Part shown: positions 1-9,571 of the stretch, piece after piece
How the letters are laid out: every line of letters begins with the position of its first letter
Position numbering within the stretch: the first letter of the stretch is position 1
NCBI RefSeq assembly: GCF_002914525.1
Contig: NZ_LODW01000051.1
Span: 60,970-124,969 of the forward strand
From: Rhizobium hidalgonense
GTDB taxonomy: Bacteria > Pseudomonadota > Alphaproteobacteria > Rhizobiales > Rhizobiaceae
Direction: 5' to 3'
DNA: 64,000 nt
Translations under genes and position numbers: made by a program
Notes under the pieces: generated by a model
The model's database searches: none
What the model was told of the DNA's origin: nothing
What the model saw: the letters and a program-made list of their open reading frames with translations, nothing else

Positions 1-471
<471 letters not shown>

Positions 472-472
<1 letters not shown>

Positions 473-1254
473 CAATGCTCCTCCGTGCCCATATAAGCCA
501 CGCGGACGCGCTCGTCCTGGCTGACGGTGGCGTAATCGCCTTCGGCGAGGATCTCGCCCCGCTGCAGCACGGTCACATGCTGGCAGATATTGGCGACGAC
601 GGAGAGATTGTGCTCGACCATCAGCACCGCCCGGTCGCGGGCGACATCGCGGATGATCGCCGAGACGACGCCGACATCCTCCAGCCCCATGCCGGCCATC
701 GGCTCGTCGAGCAGCAGCACCTTCGGGTCCAGCGCCAGCGTCGTGGCGATCTCCAGCACCCGCTTGCGGCCGTAGGAAAGATCGGCGGCGACATGATCGC
801 GCTCCTTGGAAAGCCCGACGCTCGCAAGCAGCTGCTCGGCGCGTTCATTCAGCCGGTCGAGCGCCGACAGCGGCCGCCAGAATTGCGTGGAAAGATTGTT
901 CGGCCGCTGCAGCGCCACGCGCACATTGTCGAGAACGCTCAAATGCGGGAACACCGCCGAGATCTGGAAGGAGCGCACCAGCCCCATGCGCGCCACCCTG
1001 TCGGGCGGCGTTCCGGTGATATCGGTGCCCATCAGCGTGATCGAGCCCGATGTCGGCTGCAGGAACTTCGTCAACAAGTTGAAGACCGTCGTCTTGCCGG
1101 CGCCGTTCGGGCCGATCAGCGCATGCACGCTGGCATCATGCACGTCGAGATCGACATTCTTGACGGCCGTGAAGCCGCCGAAATCGCGGCGCAGGCCGCG
1201 GGCGGATAATACCACCCGCGGCTTTGCCTGAGTTTCAATCGCGGAAACCGCCAT
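472..1254 (-). CDS. livG: Branched-chain amino-acid ABC transporter ATP-binding protein LivG
   Basis: First ATPase of the Liv-type importer, 260 aa, close to the family length of about 255. It shows Walker A GPNGAGKTT near residue 46, a signature-like LSYGRKRVLEIA and Walker B KVLLLDEP, followed by the LivG-typical MAGMG segment. I start it at MAVSAIETQ (1254), six bases below the substrate-binding-protein stop. A longer open frame runs back to 1347, but that part lies inside the upstream gene and looks non-coding. It is the middle gene of the minus-strand run SBP-livG-livF and overlaps livF by four bases. Confidence 0.93.
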
Positions 1255-1259
1255 CGTGC

Positions 1260-2465
1260 TTACTTCACCAGATCGCAGCCGCTCTTGGCGGGATCGATAT
1301 AGGCTTCCTTGCCGGGAATGGTGGCGAGAACGTTGAAGTAATCCCACGGCTCCTTGCTGTCGGCCGGCTTCTTGACCTGCAGCAGGTACATGTCGTGGAT
1401 CATGCGGCCATTGGCGCCGACCGTGCCGCCGCGGCCGAAGACGTCATCGACCGGCATTTCATGCAGCACCTTGGCGACGGCTTCGGTCTCGTCGGTGCCG
1501 GCCTTCTGCACCGCCTTCAGATATTGCGTCACCGCCGAATAGGTGCCGGTATGGATCATATTCGGCATCTTGTTGGTGCGGGCGAAAAACTTCTTGGCGA
1601 AGGCGCGGCTTTCGTCGTCGCGGTTCCAGTAGAAACCTTCCGTCAGTGTCAGCCCCTGCGCCGCCTCGAGGCCGAGACCATGGACTTCGGCGAGCGTGAA
1701 GAGCAGCGCCGCCAGATGCTGGCCGCCCTGGGTGATGCCGAATTCGGCCGCCTGTTTGATGGCGTTCGAGGTGTCGAGGCCGGCATTGGCAAGGCCGATC
1801 ACCTTGGCGCCGGACGATTGCGCCTGCAGCAGGAAGGAGGAGAAATCCTGGCTCGACAAGGGATGGCGGACGGCGCCGACGACCGTGCCGCCGCTTGCCT
1901 TGACGTAGTCGGTGGTCTGCTGCTCCAGCGAATAGCCGAAGGCATAATCGGCGGTCAGGAAGAACCAGCTGTCGCCACCCTGCTTGACGAGCGCGCCGCC
2001 GGTGCCGACCGCCAGCGCATGGGTATCGTAAGCCCAGTGGAAGCCGTAGGGCGAACAGGCCTTGCCGGTCAGATCGGTTGTCGCCGCACCGGTGACGATG
2101 TCGATCTTCTTCTTTTCCTTGGCGATCGCCTGCACCGCGAGCGCCACCGAGGAGGTCGTCAATTCCATGATCGCGTCGACCTGCTCGGTGTCATACCACT
2201 GGCGGGCGATGTTGGAGGCGATATCGGGCTTGTTCTGGTGGTCGGCATCGACGATCTCCACCGGAACACCCAGCACCTTGCCGCCGAAATCCTCGACTGC
2301 CATCTTGGCGGCCTCGACGGAAGATTTGCCGCCAAAATCGGCATAGACGCCCGACTGGTCGTTCAGGATACCGATCTTGACCTTGCCGTCAGCCGCGCTC
2401 TGCGCGAGCACCGCTGTGCTGCTCGCAAGCAGAAATGCTACCGATGCAACGAGATTCTTACGCAT
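1260..2465 (-). CDS. Branched-chain amino-acid-type ABC transporter substrate-binding protein
   Basis: Periplasmic receptor of the Liv/HAAT (Peripla_BP_6) family, 401 aa. The N-terminus has a Sec signal peptide (charged MRK, hydrophobic stretch, AVLAQ cleavage region near residue 22). The mature part opens KVKIGILNDQSGVYADFGG, the usual first strand of type I periplasmic receptors. A good Shine-Dalgarno (GGGAGGAG) precedes the ATG. It is first in its operon, before livG and livF. A LysR regulator is divergent, 174 bp away, and probably controls it. The ligand cannot be read from sequence; close paralogues take amino acids, amides or aromatic acids. Confidence 0.9.
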   Translation of the reverse strand: MRKNLVASVAFLLASSTAVLAQSAADGKVKIGILNDQSGVYADFGGKSSVEAAKMAVEDFGGKVLGVPVEIVDADHQNKPDIASNIARQWYDTEQVDAIMELTTSSVALAVQAIAKEKKKIDIVTGAATTDLTGKACSPYGFHWAYDTHALAVGTGGALVKQGGDSWFFLTADYAFGYSLEQQTTDYVKASGGTVVGAVRHPLSSQDFSSFLLQAQSSGAKVIGLANAGLDTSNAIKQAAEFGITQGGQHLAALLFTLAEVHGLGLEAAQGLTLTEGFYWNRDDESRAFAKKFFARTNKMPNMIHTGTYSAVTQYLKAVQKAGTDETEAVAKVLHEMPVDDVFGRGGTVGANGRMIHDMYLLQVKKPADSKEPWDYFNVLATIPGKEAYIDPAKSGCDLVK

Positions 2466-2602
2466 ATTCTCTCCTCCCAGAGATGAGCCAAATTGCGGAT
2501 CTGTTCAGATTTGGCCAGCCGCACTCCTCAGAACGGCGGACCCTCGCCTTACGATCACGGAAATTCCGCGTCGAAGCAACGGGTGGTTTACAACTAATTC
2601 CA

Positions 2603-2628
2603 AACAGTATCTGTTCGTTTTTGAACAG
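2603..2628. promoter_or_regulatory. Overlapping inverted repeats, candidate LysR regulator site
   Basis: AACAG-TAT-CTGTT (2603-2615) overlaps CTGTTC-GTTTTT-GAACAG (2611-2628), giving three alternating half-sites just upstream of the LysR start. A further CTGTTC stands alone at 2501-2506, near the start of the divergent transporter. This is a plausible autoregulatory and divergent operator. The repeat is read directly; the assignment to this regulator is inference from position. Confidence 0.5.
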
Positions 2629-2639
2629 AGGGGCTCACC

Positions 2640-3602
2640 ATGAGCAATCCACCGCAGTTTACTTGGGACGATCTTCAGTTTTTTCTAGCCGTCGCCCGCA
2701 CCGGACAGCTGTCGACGGCGGCCCGCCAGCTGCGTTCCAGCCATGCCACGGTTTCGCGGCGCATCGACCGACTGGAATTCACCCTCAAGGTCAAGCTGTT
2801 CGAGCGCAATCCGCGCGGCTATGTGCTGACATCAATGGGCACGCGCTTCGTCGAAACGGCCGAGCGGATGGAGCAGGAGACCGAGCGGCTGCGCGCCGAC
2901 CTTGCCGACGGCTCGATGGCGCAGCGCGGCCTGGTGCGCCTCAGCGCCCCGGAGGGTTTTGCCAATTTCTTCTTCGCCACCGTGCTGCCGCGATTTGCCG
3001 CCCAACACCCGCATCTCTCGCTCGAGCTGGTGACGATCCAGCAGATCATGTCGCTGTCGCGCAAGGAGGCAGATCTTTCCGTCGTGCTCGACGAGCCGAA
3101 GGGCGGGCCCTATTTCGCTGAGAAGCTGACCGACTATCATTTGCAGATCTACGGCTCGCGCGACTATCTGGCGAAAGCGCCCGGCATTACCTGCCGCGAG
3201 GACCTGCTCGAGCATCCCTTCGTCAGCTATATCGAGGAGATGATTTTCGCGCCGGGCCTGGATTACCTCAGCGATGTGCACCCCCGCATCAAGCCGCAGT
3301 TCCAGAGTTCCAGCATCTTCGCGCAGCTCACTGCGACCCGAAACGGCCTCGGCCTCTGCATCCTGCCCTATTTCTTCGCCAGCCGTTATCCCGAGCTCGT
3401 GCGTGTGCTGCCCCAGGAGATCGACCTCAAGCGCCACTACTGGATCACTTGCCATCGCGACCTGAAACAGGCCCCGCGTGTGCGCGCCGTCATCGACTTT
3501 CTGCGCCAGGCCGTGCGCGGCGAGGACGCGCGCTTCGTGCCGCCCTATGTCACGGCCGCCGGCTTGCCGCGCCGGCCGGAAGCCGAGACCTCACCTATTT
3601 GA
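2640..3602 (+). CDS. LysR-family transcriptional regulator
   Basis: DNA-binding regulator of 320 aa. The N-terminal winged helix-turn-helix (about residues 8-66) includes FFLAVARTGQLSTAARQL and SHATVSRRIDRLE. The effector-binding domain (from about residue 95) contains GLVRLSAPEGFANFF and a late GLGLCILPYF, typical of LysR inducer domains. It is divergent from the Liv-type receptor gene, which makes that operon its most likely target. Inverted repeats sit directly upstream of its start. Its last eight bases overlap the end of the convergent cupin gene. The inducer is unknown. Confidence 0.9.
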   Translation: MSNPPQFTWDDLQFFLAVARTGQLSTAARQLRSSHATVSRRIDRLEFTLKVKLFERNPRGYVLTSMGTRFVETAERMEQETERLRADLADGSMAQRGLVRLSAPEGFANFFFATVLPRFAAQHPHLSLELVTIQQIMSLSRKEADLSVVLDEPKGGPYFAEKLTDYHLQIYGSRDYLAKAPGITCREDLLEHPFVSYIEEMIFAPGLDYLSDVHPRIKPQFQSSSIFAQLTATRNGLGLCILPYFFASRYPELVRVLPQEIDLKRHYWITCHRDLKQAPRVRAVIDFLRQAVRGEDARFVPPYVTAAGLPRRPEAETSPI

Positions 3603-3933
3603 GAAACTCGGCCCGGTGCGGCGTGAAGCTATCGATCAGTCGGCCCTTTTCCAGCGCCTTGACACCATGGACGAGATTGGGAGGCACGATGAAACTGCCG
3701 CCTTGGCGGAGCACCTCGGTGCGGCCGTCGATCGTCACTTCGAAACTGCCCTCGGCGACATAACTTGCCTGGATATGCGGATGTGAATGGGCAGCACCGA
3801 CGGCGCCGCTTTCGAAGGCCACTTCCACCATCATCATCTCGGGCAGATAGGTCATGATCCGCCTGACGACGCCGGGCTCGGGATTGACCCACTCGGCGCC
3901 TTCGGCCGATACGAACAGATCGCTTGACGACAT
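3595..3933 (-). CDS. Small cupin-domain protein
   Basis: Single-domain cupin of 112 aa. It has the first cupin motif with metal-type histidines (VGAAHSHPHIQASYVAEGSFEVTI, shown as AHSHPHIQ plus a glutamate-free G-S-F-E tail) and the second motif around GGSFIVPPNLVHGVKALEKG with its conserved late His. Such proteins bind a metal and act as sugar isomerases, dioxygenases or ligand sensors, and the exact activity cannot be told. The start at 3933 (MSSSDLFVS) is preceded by GAGGAG; an upstream in-frame ATG at 3978 has no such site. It is convergent with the LysR gene and divergent from the acyl-CoA dehydrogenase. Confidence 0.82.
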   Translation of the reverse strand: MSSSDLFVSAEGAEWVNPEPGVVRRIMTYLPEMMMVEVAFESGAVGAAHSHPHIQASYVAEGSFEVTIDGRTEVLRQGGSFIVPPNLVHGVKALEKGRLIDSFTPHRAEFLK

Positions 3934-4108
3934 TTCCGTCTCCTCGTTCCAGAATCGATCGCGGGCAAAGTGGATCATGCCGACGCATTTGAAAAGATCG
4001 CGGTCCCTGTCTTTTCGAGAGGGGCGCCTTTAGTTGACGCGCTCGGCTGGCGGGTCTATGCGACCTTTGATGAGGCAAGCCTGAATGCAAGGGTGAGGAG
4101 ACGCCGCC

Positions 4109-5296
4109 ATGCAGCATACGCGCGAGGTTTTCGACTGGGCCGACCCGTTCCGCCTGGCGGAACAGCTGACCGACGAAGAGCGCATGGTGCAGGAGACGGC
4201 CCATGCCTATGCGCAGGAAAAGCTTGCACCGCGGGTTCTCGACGCCTTCCGCAATGAAAAGACCGATCCCGAAATCTTTCGCGAAATGGGCGCACTCGGC
4301 CTTCTCGGCCCGACGATCTCCCCCGATTACGGCGGCGCCGGCCTCGGCTACACCGCCTACGGCCTGATCGCCCGCGAGGTCGAAAGGGTCGACAGCGGTT
4401 ATCGTTCGATGATGAGCGTGCAGTCCTCGCTGGTCATGGTGCCGATCGAAACCTTCGGCTCCGAAGAGCAGAAGCTCAAATATTTGCCGAGGCTTGCATC
4501 CGGCGAATGGATCGGCTGCTTCGGACTGACCGAACCCGACCACGGCTCCGACCCGGGCTCGATGGCGACGCGCGCCAAAAGGGTCGACGGCGGCTATACC
4601 CTGACCGGTTCGAAGACCTGGATCTCCAACGCGCCGATCGCCGACGTCTTCGTCGTCTGGGCAAAGACCGAGGATGGCCTGATCCGCGGCTTCATCCTCG
4701 AAAAGGGCTGGAAGGGGCTTTCGGCCCCCGCTATCCACGGCAAGGTGGGCTTGCGCGCCTCGATCACCGGCGAAGTGGTGATGGACTCGGTCTTCGTGCC
4801 CGAGGAAAATCTTCTGCCTGATGTGACCGGTCTCAAGGGCCCGTTCACCTGCCTCAACTCGGCCCGCTTCGGCATCGCCTGGGGCGCGCTTGGCGCTGCC
4901 GAGGATTGTTATGCCAGAGCCCGACAATACACGCTGGAGCGCAAACAGTTCGGCCGGCCGCTTGCCGCCAACCAGCTGATCCAGAGGAAGCTCGCCGACA
5001 TGGCGGCGGAGATTTCGCTCGGCCTGCAGGGCTGCCTGCGGCTCGGCCGCATGAAAGAGGAAGGCCATCCGCCAGTGGAGCTGACCTCGATCCTCAAGCG
5101 CAACAGCTGCGGCAAGGCGCTTGATATCGCGCGCGCTTCCCGCGACATGCTCGGCGGCAACGGCATCTCCGACGAATTCGGCATCGCTCGTCATCTCGTC
5201 AACCTCGAAGTGGTCAACACCTATGAGGGCACGCACGACATCCACGCGCTGATCATCGGCCGGGCAATCACCGGCATCGCGGCCTTTGCGAACTAG
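4109..5296 (+). CDS. gcdH: Acyl-CoA dehydrogenase, glutaryl-CoA dehydrogenase type
   Basis: FAD flavoenzyme of 395 aa, probably oxidising and decarboxylating glutaryl-CoA to crotonyl-CoA in lysine/tryptophan breakdown. It has the acyl-CoA dehydrogenase plan: N-terminal helical domain, [15 protein letters not shown] beta-domain motif near residue 137, and a C-terminal helical domain. The catalytic base is Glu373 in [20 protein letters not shown], which matches glutaryl-CoA dehydrogenases rather than short-chain acyl-CoA dehydrogenases. GAGGAG lies 8 bases before the ATG. It stands alone, with the cupin divergent and a repeat-like gap downstream. Substrate is inferred from family likeness. Confidence 0.9.
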   Translation: MQHTREVFDWADPFRLAEQLTDEERMVQETAHAYAQEKLAPRVLDAFRNEKTDPEIFREMGALGLLGPTISPDYGGAGLGYTAYGLIAREVERVDSGYRSMMSVQSSLVMVPIETFGSEEQKLKYLPRLASGEWIGCFGLTEPDHGSDPGSMATRAKRVDGGYTLTGSKTWISNAPIADVFVVWAKTEDGLIRGFILEKGWKGLSAPAIHGKVGLRASITGEVVMDSVFVPEENLLPDVTGLKGPFTCLNSARFGIAWGALGAAEDCYARARQYTLERKQFGRPLAANQLIQRKLADMAAEISLGLQGCLRLGRMKEEGHPPVELTSILKRNSCGKALDIARASRDMLGGNGISDEFGIARHLVNLEVVNTYEGTHDIHALIIGRAITGIAAFAN

Positions 5297-5410
5297 AGTA
5301 TGCGTGAAGACCGTGCAGCGGTTTTACGATCAAGAGATTGAAAAAACAAAGACCTAAAGCGTGAGGAGCGAATGCGAAAGGTCGCGACGCGTTTTGGGCC
5401 AGCGAAACAC
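5297..5410. repeat. Intergenic stretch resembling a dispersed rhizobial element
   Basis: The 185-base gap after gcdH holds the phrase AAAACAAAGACCTAAAGCG (near 5342-5360) and a following GCGACGCGTTTTGG. From memory these recur in intergenic regions of Rhizobium genomes. I find no reading frame here with a convincing start before 5482. The repeat status needs a genome-wide search. Confidence 0.3.
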
Positions 5411-5481
5411 GCCGAATTGCCACGCGCCTGACAATGTGCAACCTTCCCTCTGCGGCGCGAGGCCGGCAAAGAGGGGATCGC

Positions 5482-5943
5482 ATGTTTCTGCTTCTTGCAT
5501 TGCTGATCGGTGTCATTTCAGGCCTTCGCACCATGACCGCGCCGGCCGCCGTCGCCTGGGGCGCAGCACTCGGTTGGTTCGACGTCTCGCAGACGCCGCT
5601 TGCCTTCATGGGCTATCGCTGGACACCGTGGATCTTCACGATCCTTGCCGTCATCGAGCTGATCGCCGACCAGCTGCCGTCGACGCCGTCGCGCAAGGTG
5701 CCGATGCAATTCGGCGCCCGCATCGTCTCGGGCGCACTCTCGGGTGCCGCGATCGGCGCAGCCAGCAGCCTGCTCTTCGGCGGGCTGATCGCCGGCGTGA
5801 TCGGCGCCGTCATCGGCACCTATGGTGGCGCCGCCCTTCGCGCCAGGCTTGCCGGCTCATTCGGCAGGGATCTGCCGGCCGCTCTCATCGAGGATGCCGT
5901 CGCCGTCATCGGCGCGCTGCTGATCGTGGGAGCCGTGTCATGA
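5482..5943 (+). CDS. DUF4126-type small integral membrane protein
   Basis: Hydrophobic 153-aa protein with about four membrane segments: residues 1-25, a segment around WTPWIFTILAVIELIADQL, a glycine/alanine-rich hairpin SGAAIGAASSLLFGGLIAGVIGAVIG (read in two parts), and a C-terminal helix. The start RTMTAPAAVAWG fits the DUF4126 family, of unknown function. I use the ATG at 5482 behind GAGGGG; a 16-residue upstream extension looks untranslated. It overlaps the next gene by four bases (ATGA), so the membrane protein and the disulfide oxidoreductase are coupled and may work together. Confidence 0.8.
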   Translation: MFLLLALLIGVISGLRTMTAPAAVAWGAALGWFDVSQTPLAFMGYRWTPWIFTILAVIELIADQLPSTPSRKVPMQFGARIVSGALSGAAIGAASSLLFGGLIAGVIGAVIGTYGGAALRARLAGSFGRDLPAALIEDAVAVIGALLIVGAVS

Positions 5944-7301
5944 AGAGCTTCGACGCCATCGTCATCGGCGCCGGCCAGGCCGGCCCGTCGCTTGCCGCGC
6001 GCATGGTCGAAAAGGGCATGAACGTGGCGCTGATCGAGCGCAAATTCCTCGGCGGCACCTGCGTCAATGCCGGCTGCATGCCGACGAAGACGCTGGTGGC
6101 CAGCGCCCGCGCCGCCCATGTCGCGAGAAGCGGCGCAGCTTACGGCGTCAATATCCCCGGCGAGATCACCATCGACATGAAGGTGGTGAGAGCCCGGGCC
6201 GAAACGGTGACGATGAATGCCCGCAATGGCCTGATCGGCTGGCTCGGCGGCATGGACGGCATGAGCGTGATCTATGGCCATGCCCGTTTCGAGGGCCCGA
6301 AGACCGTCAGCGTCAACGGCGAGATGCTAAGCGCGCCGCGCATCTTCCTCAATGTCGGCGCGCGACCCGTCATCCCGGAACTGCCTGGTATCGATGATAT
6401 CGACTACCTCACCAGCACCTCGATCATCCATCTCGACACGCTGCCGCGGCATCTGGCGGTGATCGGCGGCAGCTACATCGGACTAGAATTCGCGCAGATG
6501 TATCGCCGCTTCGGCGCCGACGTCAGCGTCGTCGAGCACGGCCCGAAGCTCGCATCGCGCGAAGACGAGGATATATCCGATGCGATCGCCGACATCCTGC
6601 GCGCCGAAGGCATCAACGTCCACACCGATGCCGGCAACATCGCCTTTGCGCACAATGGCCGCGGGGTCAGCGTCGCTGCCGGCTCGGCGACGATCGATGC
6701 GAGCCACGTGCTGATCGCCACCGGCCGCAAGCCGAATACCGACGATCTCGGCCTCGATGCCGCCGGCGTCGCCACCGATAAACGCGGTTTCATCACCGTT
6801 GACGACAGGCTCGCCACCAATGTCGAGGGCATCTGGGCGCTCGGCGACTGCAATGGCCACGGCGCCTTCACCCACACCTCCTATAATGATTTCGAGATCG
6901 CCGCCGCCAACCTCATCGACGGCGAAGACCGCAAACTCTCGAGCCGCATCCCCGCCTATGCGCTCTACATTGATCCGCCGCTCGGCCGCGTCGGGATGAC
7001 GGAGAAGCAGGCGCGTGCCTCAGGCCGCAGGATCATGGTCTCGACCCGACCGATGAGCCGCGTCGGCCGGGCCAACGAACGCGGCGAGACCAAGGGCTTC
7101 ATGAAGGTGATTGCCGATGCCGAGACCCAGGAAATCCTTGGCGCGGCGATATTGGGCATCGAGGGCGACGAGGTGATCCACGGTCTTATCGATGCGATGA
7201 ATGCGGGAACGACCTACCCCGCGCTCAAATGGTCGGTGCCAATCCATCCGACGGTATCGGAGCTGATCCCGACGCTGCTTGGGGATTTGAAGCCAGTTTA
7301 G
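5940..7301 (+). CDS. FAD-dependent pyridine nucleotide-disulfide oxidoreductase (mercuric reductase-like)
   Basis: Class I flavoprotein disulfide reductase of 453 aa. It has an FAD motif IGAGQAGPSLA (residues 9-19), the redox-active disulfide GGTCVNAGCMPTKT (Cys41, Cys46), an NAD(P) motif VIGGSYIGLEFA, the second FAD motif WALGDCNGHG, and a dimerisation domain ending WSVPIHPTVSELIPTL with the catalytic His-x4-Glu (HPTVSE). It lacks the extra N-terminal heavy-metal domain and the C-terminal cysteine pair of true MerA, so mercury reduction is unlikely. The substrate is unknown. It is translationally coupled to the preceding DUF4126 gene. Confidence 0.9.
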   Translation: MKSFDAIVIGAGQAGPSLAARMVEKGMNVALIERKFLGGTCVNAGCMPTKTLVASARAAHVARSGAAYGVNIPGEITIDMKVVRARAETVTMNARNGLIGWLGGMDGMSVIYGHARFEGPKTVSVNGEMLSAPRIFLNVGARPVIPELPGIDDIDYLTSTSIIHLDTLPRHLAVIGGSYIGLEFAQMYRRFGADVSVVEHGPKLASREDEDISDAIADILRAEGINVHTDAGNIAFAHNGRGVSVAAGSATIDASHVLIATGRKPNTDDLGLDAAGVATDKRGFITVDDRLATNVEGIWALGDCNGHGAFTHTSYNDFEIAAANLIDGEDRKLSSRIPAYALYIDPPLGRVGMTEKQARASGRRIMVSTRPMSRVGRANERGETKGFMKVIADAETQEILGAAILGIEGDEVIHGLIDAMNAGTTYPALKWSVPIHPTVSELIPTLLGDLKPV

Positions 7302-7342
7302 TTGCGCATTGACGCTCCAAGAGTCGAGGCCGGAGACCGCTG

Positions 7343-7915
7343 GTGTCTATCGAACTGCTGATCGAGAATTACGGCCTGCTGGCGATCTTTCTGGGCGCCG
7401 CCTTCGAAGGCGAAACGGCCGCCTTCCTGGGCGGCGTGATTGCCCATCGGGGGCTGCTCACCTATTGGTCGGCCGCGCTTGCGGCCACCGCAGGCTCCTT
7501 TGCCGGCGACCAGATGTGGTTTTTCGCCGGCCGGTATGCCGCGCAATGGGGCTTTGTCCGCCGGCTGATGGAAAAGCCGGCGTTGGCACGCGTAACCCAC
7601 CTTCTGGAAACCTATCCCACAGGCTTCATCCTGGCCTTTCGGTTTCTGGTGGGGCTGCGGACGATCAGCCCTGTTGTCATCGGGACGACGCGCATACCGA
7701 CCGGAAAATTCGTCGTCTTGAACGCCGTTGCCGCGCTGATCTGGGGGCAATTGTTCACGGCGCTCGGTTACCTCTTCGGACACGGCATCCAGCAGACATT
7801 GGGCCACCTTCCCCTTCACCGCCATCTGCTGATCGCCGTCGGAGCCGCAGCGGTCGTCGCAGCCGCGGCTCTTGCCTTTCGCAAAATGATGAAACCGAGC
7901 ACCGGGCCCTCCTAG
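7343..7915 (+). CDS. DedA-family inner membrane protein
   Basis: DedA/SNARE-associated (VTT-domain) protein of 190 aa. Conserved features are FEGETAAFLGGVIAHRG near residue 22, GDQMWFFAGRYAAQWG near 55, the amphipathic region around RFLVGLRTISPVVIGTTRIP, and GYLFGHGI. DedA proteins help translocate polyprenyl or phospholipid carriers and maintain membrane potential and drug tolerance. The start is GTG at 7343. It follows the disulfide reductase by 41 bases on the same strand and converges on the xylitol dehydrogenase, with a short GAGCC/GGCTC hairpin at the junction. Confidence 0.88.
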   Translation: MSIELLIENYGLLAIFLGAAFEGETAAFLGGVIAHRGLLTYWSAALAATAGSFAGDQMWFFAGRYAAQWGFVRRLMEKPALARVTHLLETYPTGFILAFRFLVGLRTISPVVIGTTRIPTGKFVVLNAVAALIWGQLFTALGYLFGHGIQQTLGHLPLHRHLLIAVGAAAVVAAAALAFRKMMKPSTGPS

Positions 7916-7930
7916 AGCCAAGCGGCTCGC

Positions 7931-8974
7931 CTATTCCATCACGATCTGCAGCTTCACATCGCTCGGCCGCGCTTCGACCGCGCGATCGAATGCTTGGATC
8001 GATTCCTCGAATTTGAAGGTCTCCGATATTAGCGGCTTCAGATCGACGCGACCCGATGCCAAAAGCGCGATCGAGCGTTCATACTGGTGCGCGTAGCGGA
8101 ACACCGTCTCGATGCGGATCTCCTTGGTGGACGCCGTCGAGACGTCGAAGCCGATCGGGTTGACCGGCAGGCCGACGACCACGATGACACCGCCCGGGCG
8201 CGGCAGCGCCATGATCGTTTCCCAGGCTTTCGGCGAACCGGAGCATTCGAAGACGACATCGGCGCCCCAACCGTCGGTCAACCTGCCCACTTCTTCGACC
8301 AGGTTCGTCTCGCGGATATTGACCGGAATGACGCCCTGGTACTGCGCTGATATATCGAGCTTCGGCTGGGCGAGATCGGCAACGATCGCGCGGGCGCAGC
8401 CGCCGGCAAGGGCGGCGATCGCCACCATCGTGCCGATCGGCCCGGCGCCGAGGACGACGGCGGTATCACCGGGCGTTATCTTCGCCTTGCTCGCCGCCTG
8501 CATGCCGACGGCGAAAGGTTCGACCATGGCGCCTTCGGCAAAGCTGACATTGTCGGGCAGCTTGAACGTATAATTGGCGGGATGCACCACCTCCGGCGTC
8601 AGCACGCCGTGGATCGGCGGCGTCGCCCAAAAGGTGACCGCTGGATCGATATTGTAGAGGCCGAGCCGGCTTGCCTTAGAATTCGGATCGGGAATGCCGG
8701 GTTCCATGCAGACGCGGTCGCCGACGTTCAAATGGGTGACGCCGGCCCCGATCTCGACCACCGTGCCGGCCGCCTCATGGCCGAGCACCATCGGCGCGTT
8801 GACGACGAAGGGGCCGATCTTGCCGTGCGTATAATAATGCACATCGGAGCCGCAGACGCCGACTGTGTGAATCCTGATCTTCACCTCGCCGGGGCCGGTT
8901 TCAAGCGGCAGATCGATATCGCGAAGGGTTAGCTCATGCTGGCGTTCCAGCACCAGTGCACGGACTTTGGTCAT
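7931..8974 (-). CDS. Xylitol/sorbitol dehydrogenase, zinc-type MDR alcohol dehydrogenase
   Basis: NAD-dependent polyol dehydrogenase of 347 aa, likely oxidising xylitol to D-xylulose. Catalytic zinc ligands are Cys41 ([10 protein letters not shown]), His66 and Glu67 (GHEAAG). The Rossmann motif is [10 protein letters not shown] near residue 172. The loop that carries four structural-zinc cysteines in many polyol dehydrogenases reads [16 protein letters not shown] here and has none, as I recall for rhizobial and Agrobacterium xylitol dehydrogenases. No sugar transporter is adjacent on the same strand, so it is a stand-alone gene. Xylitol rather than sorbitol is a family-based guess. Confidence 0.85.
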   Translation of the reverse strand: MTKVRALVLERQHELTLRDIDLPLETGPGEVKIRIHTVGVCGSDVHYYTHGKIGPFVVNAPMVLGHEAAGTVVEIGAGVTHLNVGDRVCMEPGIPDPNSKASRLGLYNIDPAVTFWATPPIHGVLTPEVVHPANYTFKLPDNVSFAEGAMVEPFAVGMQAASKAKITPGDTAVVLGAGPIGTMVAIAALAGGCARAIVADLAQPKLDISAQYQGVIPVNIRETNLVEEVGRLTDGWGADVVFECSGSPKAWETIMALPRPGGVIVVVGLPVNPIGFDVSTASTKEIRIETVFRYAHQYERSIALLASGRVDLKPLISETFKFEESIQAFDRAVEARPSDVKLQIVME

Positions 8975-9210
8975 GATCGGTTTCCTCCCTATGGCCCCGG
9001 CAATTCATCGAGCGCCGTTGAAGCGACTATAAGACCGTCAGGGGTGGCAGTTCAATTGCATCATGCAGGCTTTTGCTCGACATATGATGAAATGCCCATT
9101 TTCCATAACCCGAAAGATTTTCATTCCTAGACCTCTGTATGATTTCAGCCGAAGTCGTCGGGGAGTACATTCTTATTGCGAGTTCCCTGGCAATGAGGAC
9201 AGGCAAAGAG

Positions 9211-9396
9211 ATGAAGAACGATCGTGACGATGTTGGCGGAAATCGGTCTTACGGTCCGACGATAGCAAGGTTATTCCGGGACTTCTGGCACCGGCTCGTG
9301 AAGCCGATCGCCGCGCTCCCGAGAGACAGTCAGCCAACGCCGGTACGCGTAACCATAAAGACAAGGGATCGAAATCACCCTCGGCAGCGTTATTAG
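9211..9396 (+). CDS. Small hypothetical protein, weak
   Basis: Possible 61-aa basic protein starting MKNDRDDVGGN, with a short amphipathic stretch IARLFRDFWHRLVKPIAAL and a charged tail. Only a weak purine-rich site (GGCAAAGAG) precedes the ATG, and the stop overlaps the palindromic element that begins at 9393. I do not recognise a family. It lies in the roughly 600-base gap between the xylitol dehydrogenase and the CopC-like gene, which otherwise holds only the repeat. Confidence 0.33.
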   Translation: MKNDRDDVGGNRSYGPTIARLFRDFWHRLVKPIAALPRDSQPTPVRVTIKTRDRNHPRQRY

Positions 9397-9495
9397 AGCG
9401 GTTCAGGTTTTCACGGAAGCGCTGAACCGCTCTAAGTTTTGTTTTTACGCAATTCCGGACGGAAAACCGCTTCACACTTTTCCTGGAATTGCTCT
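9393..9495. repeat. Palindromic intergenic element
   Basis: A perfect 14-bp inverted repeat TTAGAGCGGTTCAG (9393-9406) / CTGAACCGCTCTAA (9422-9435) is followed by a T-rich run. A second, looser dyad follows, AATTCCGGACGG (near 9451) against CCTGGAATTGCTCT (ending near 9495). The layout is that of short palindromic elements scattered between rhizobial genes. The first arm with its T-run could also act as a terminator. Copy number cannot be judged from one window. Confidence 0.6.
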
Positions 9496-9571
9496 GGATG
9501 CGCCGGCATGGCGTTACGGAAGCATGACGGCACCGGGTACCATGCGGATCGGCGAGATAAGGAAGACCATC

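Noticed and set aside
1224..2486. A 420-codon open frame on the plus strand opposite the Liv-type receptor gene
   Set aside because: It is the antisense of a clear signal-peptide receptor gene. Long antisense frames are expected with this GC-rich codon bias, and it has no family likeness.
3629..5245. A 538-codon minus-strand frame opposite the acyl-CoA dehydrogenase and cupin
   Set aside because: Its tail is an out-of-frame reading of the cupin gene and the rest is antisense to gcdH; composition is Arg/Gly/His-rich as in shadow frames.
5940..7301. Mercury resistance (MerA) function for the disulfide reductase
   Set aside because: There is no N-terminal metal-binding domain and no C-terminal vicinal cysteine pair, and no other mer genes.
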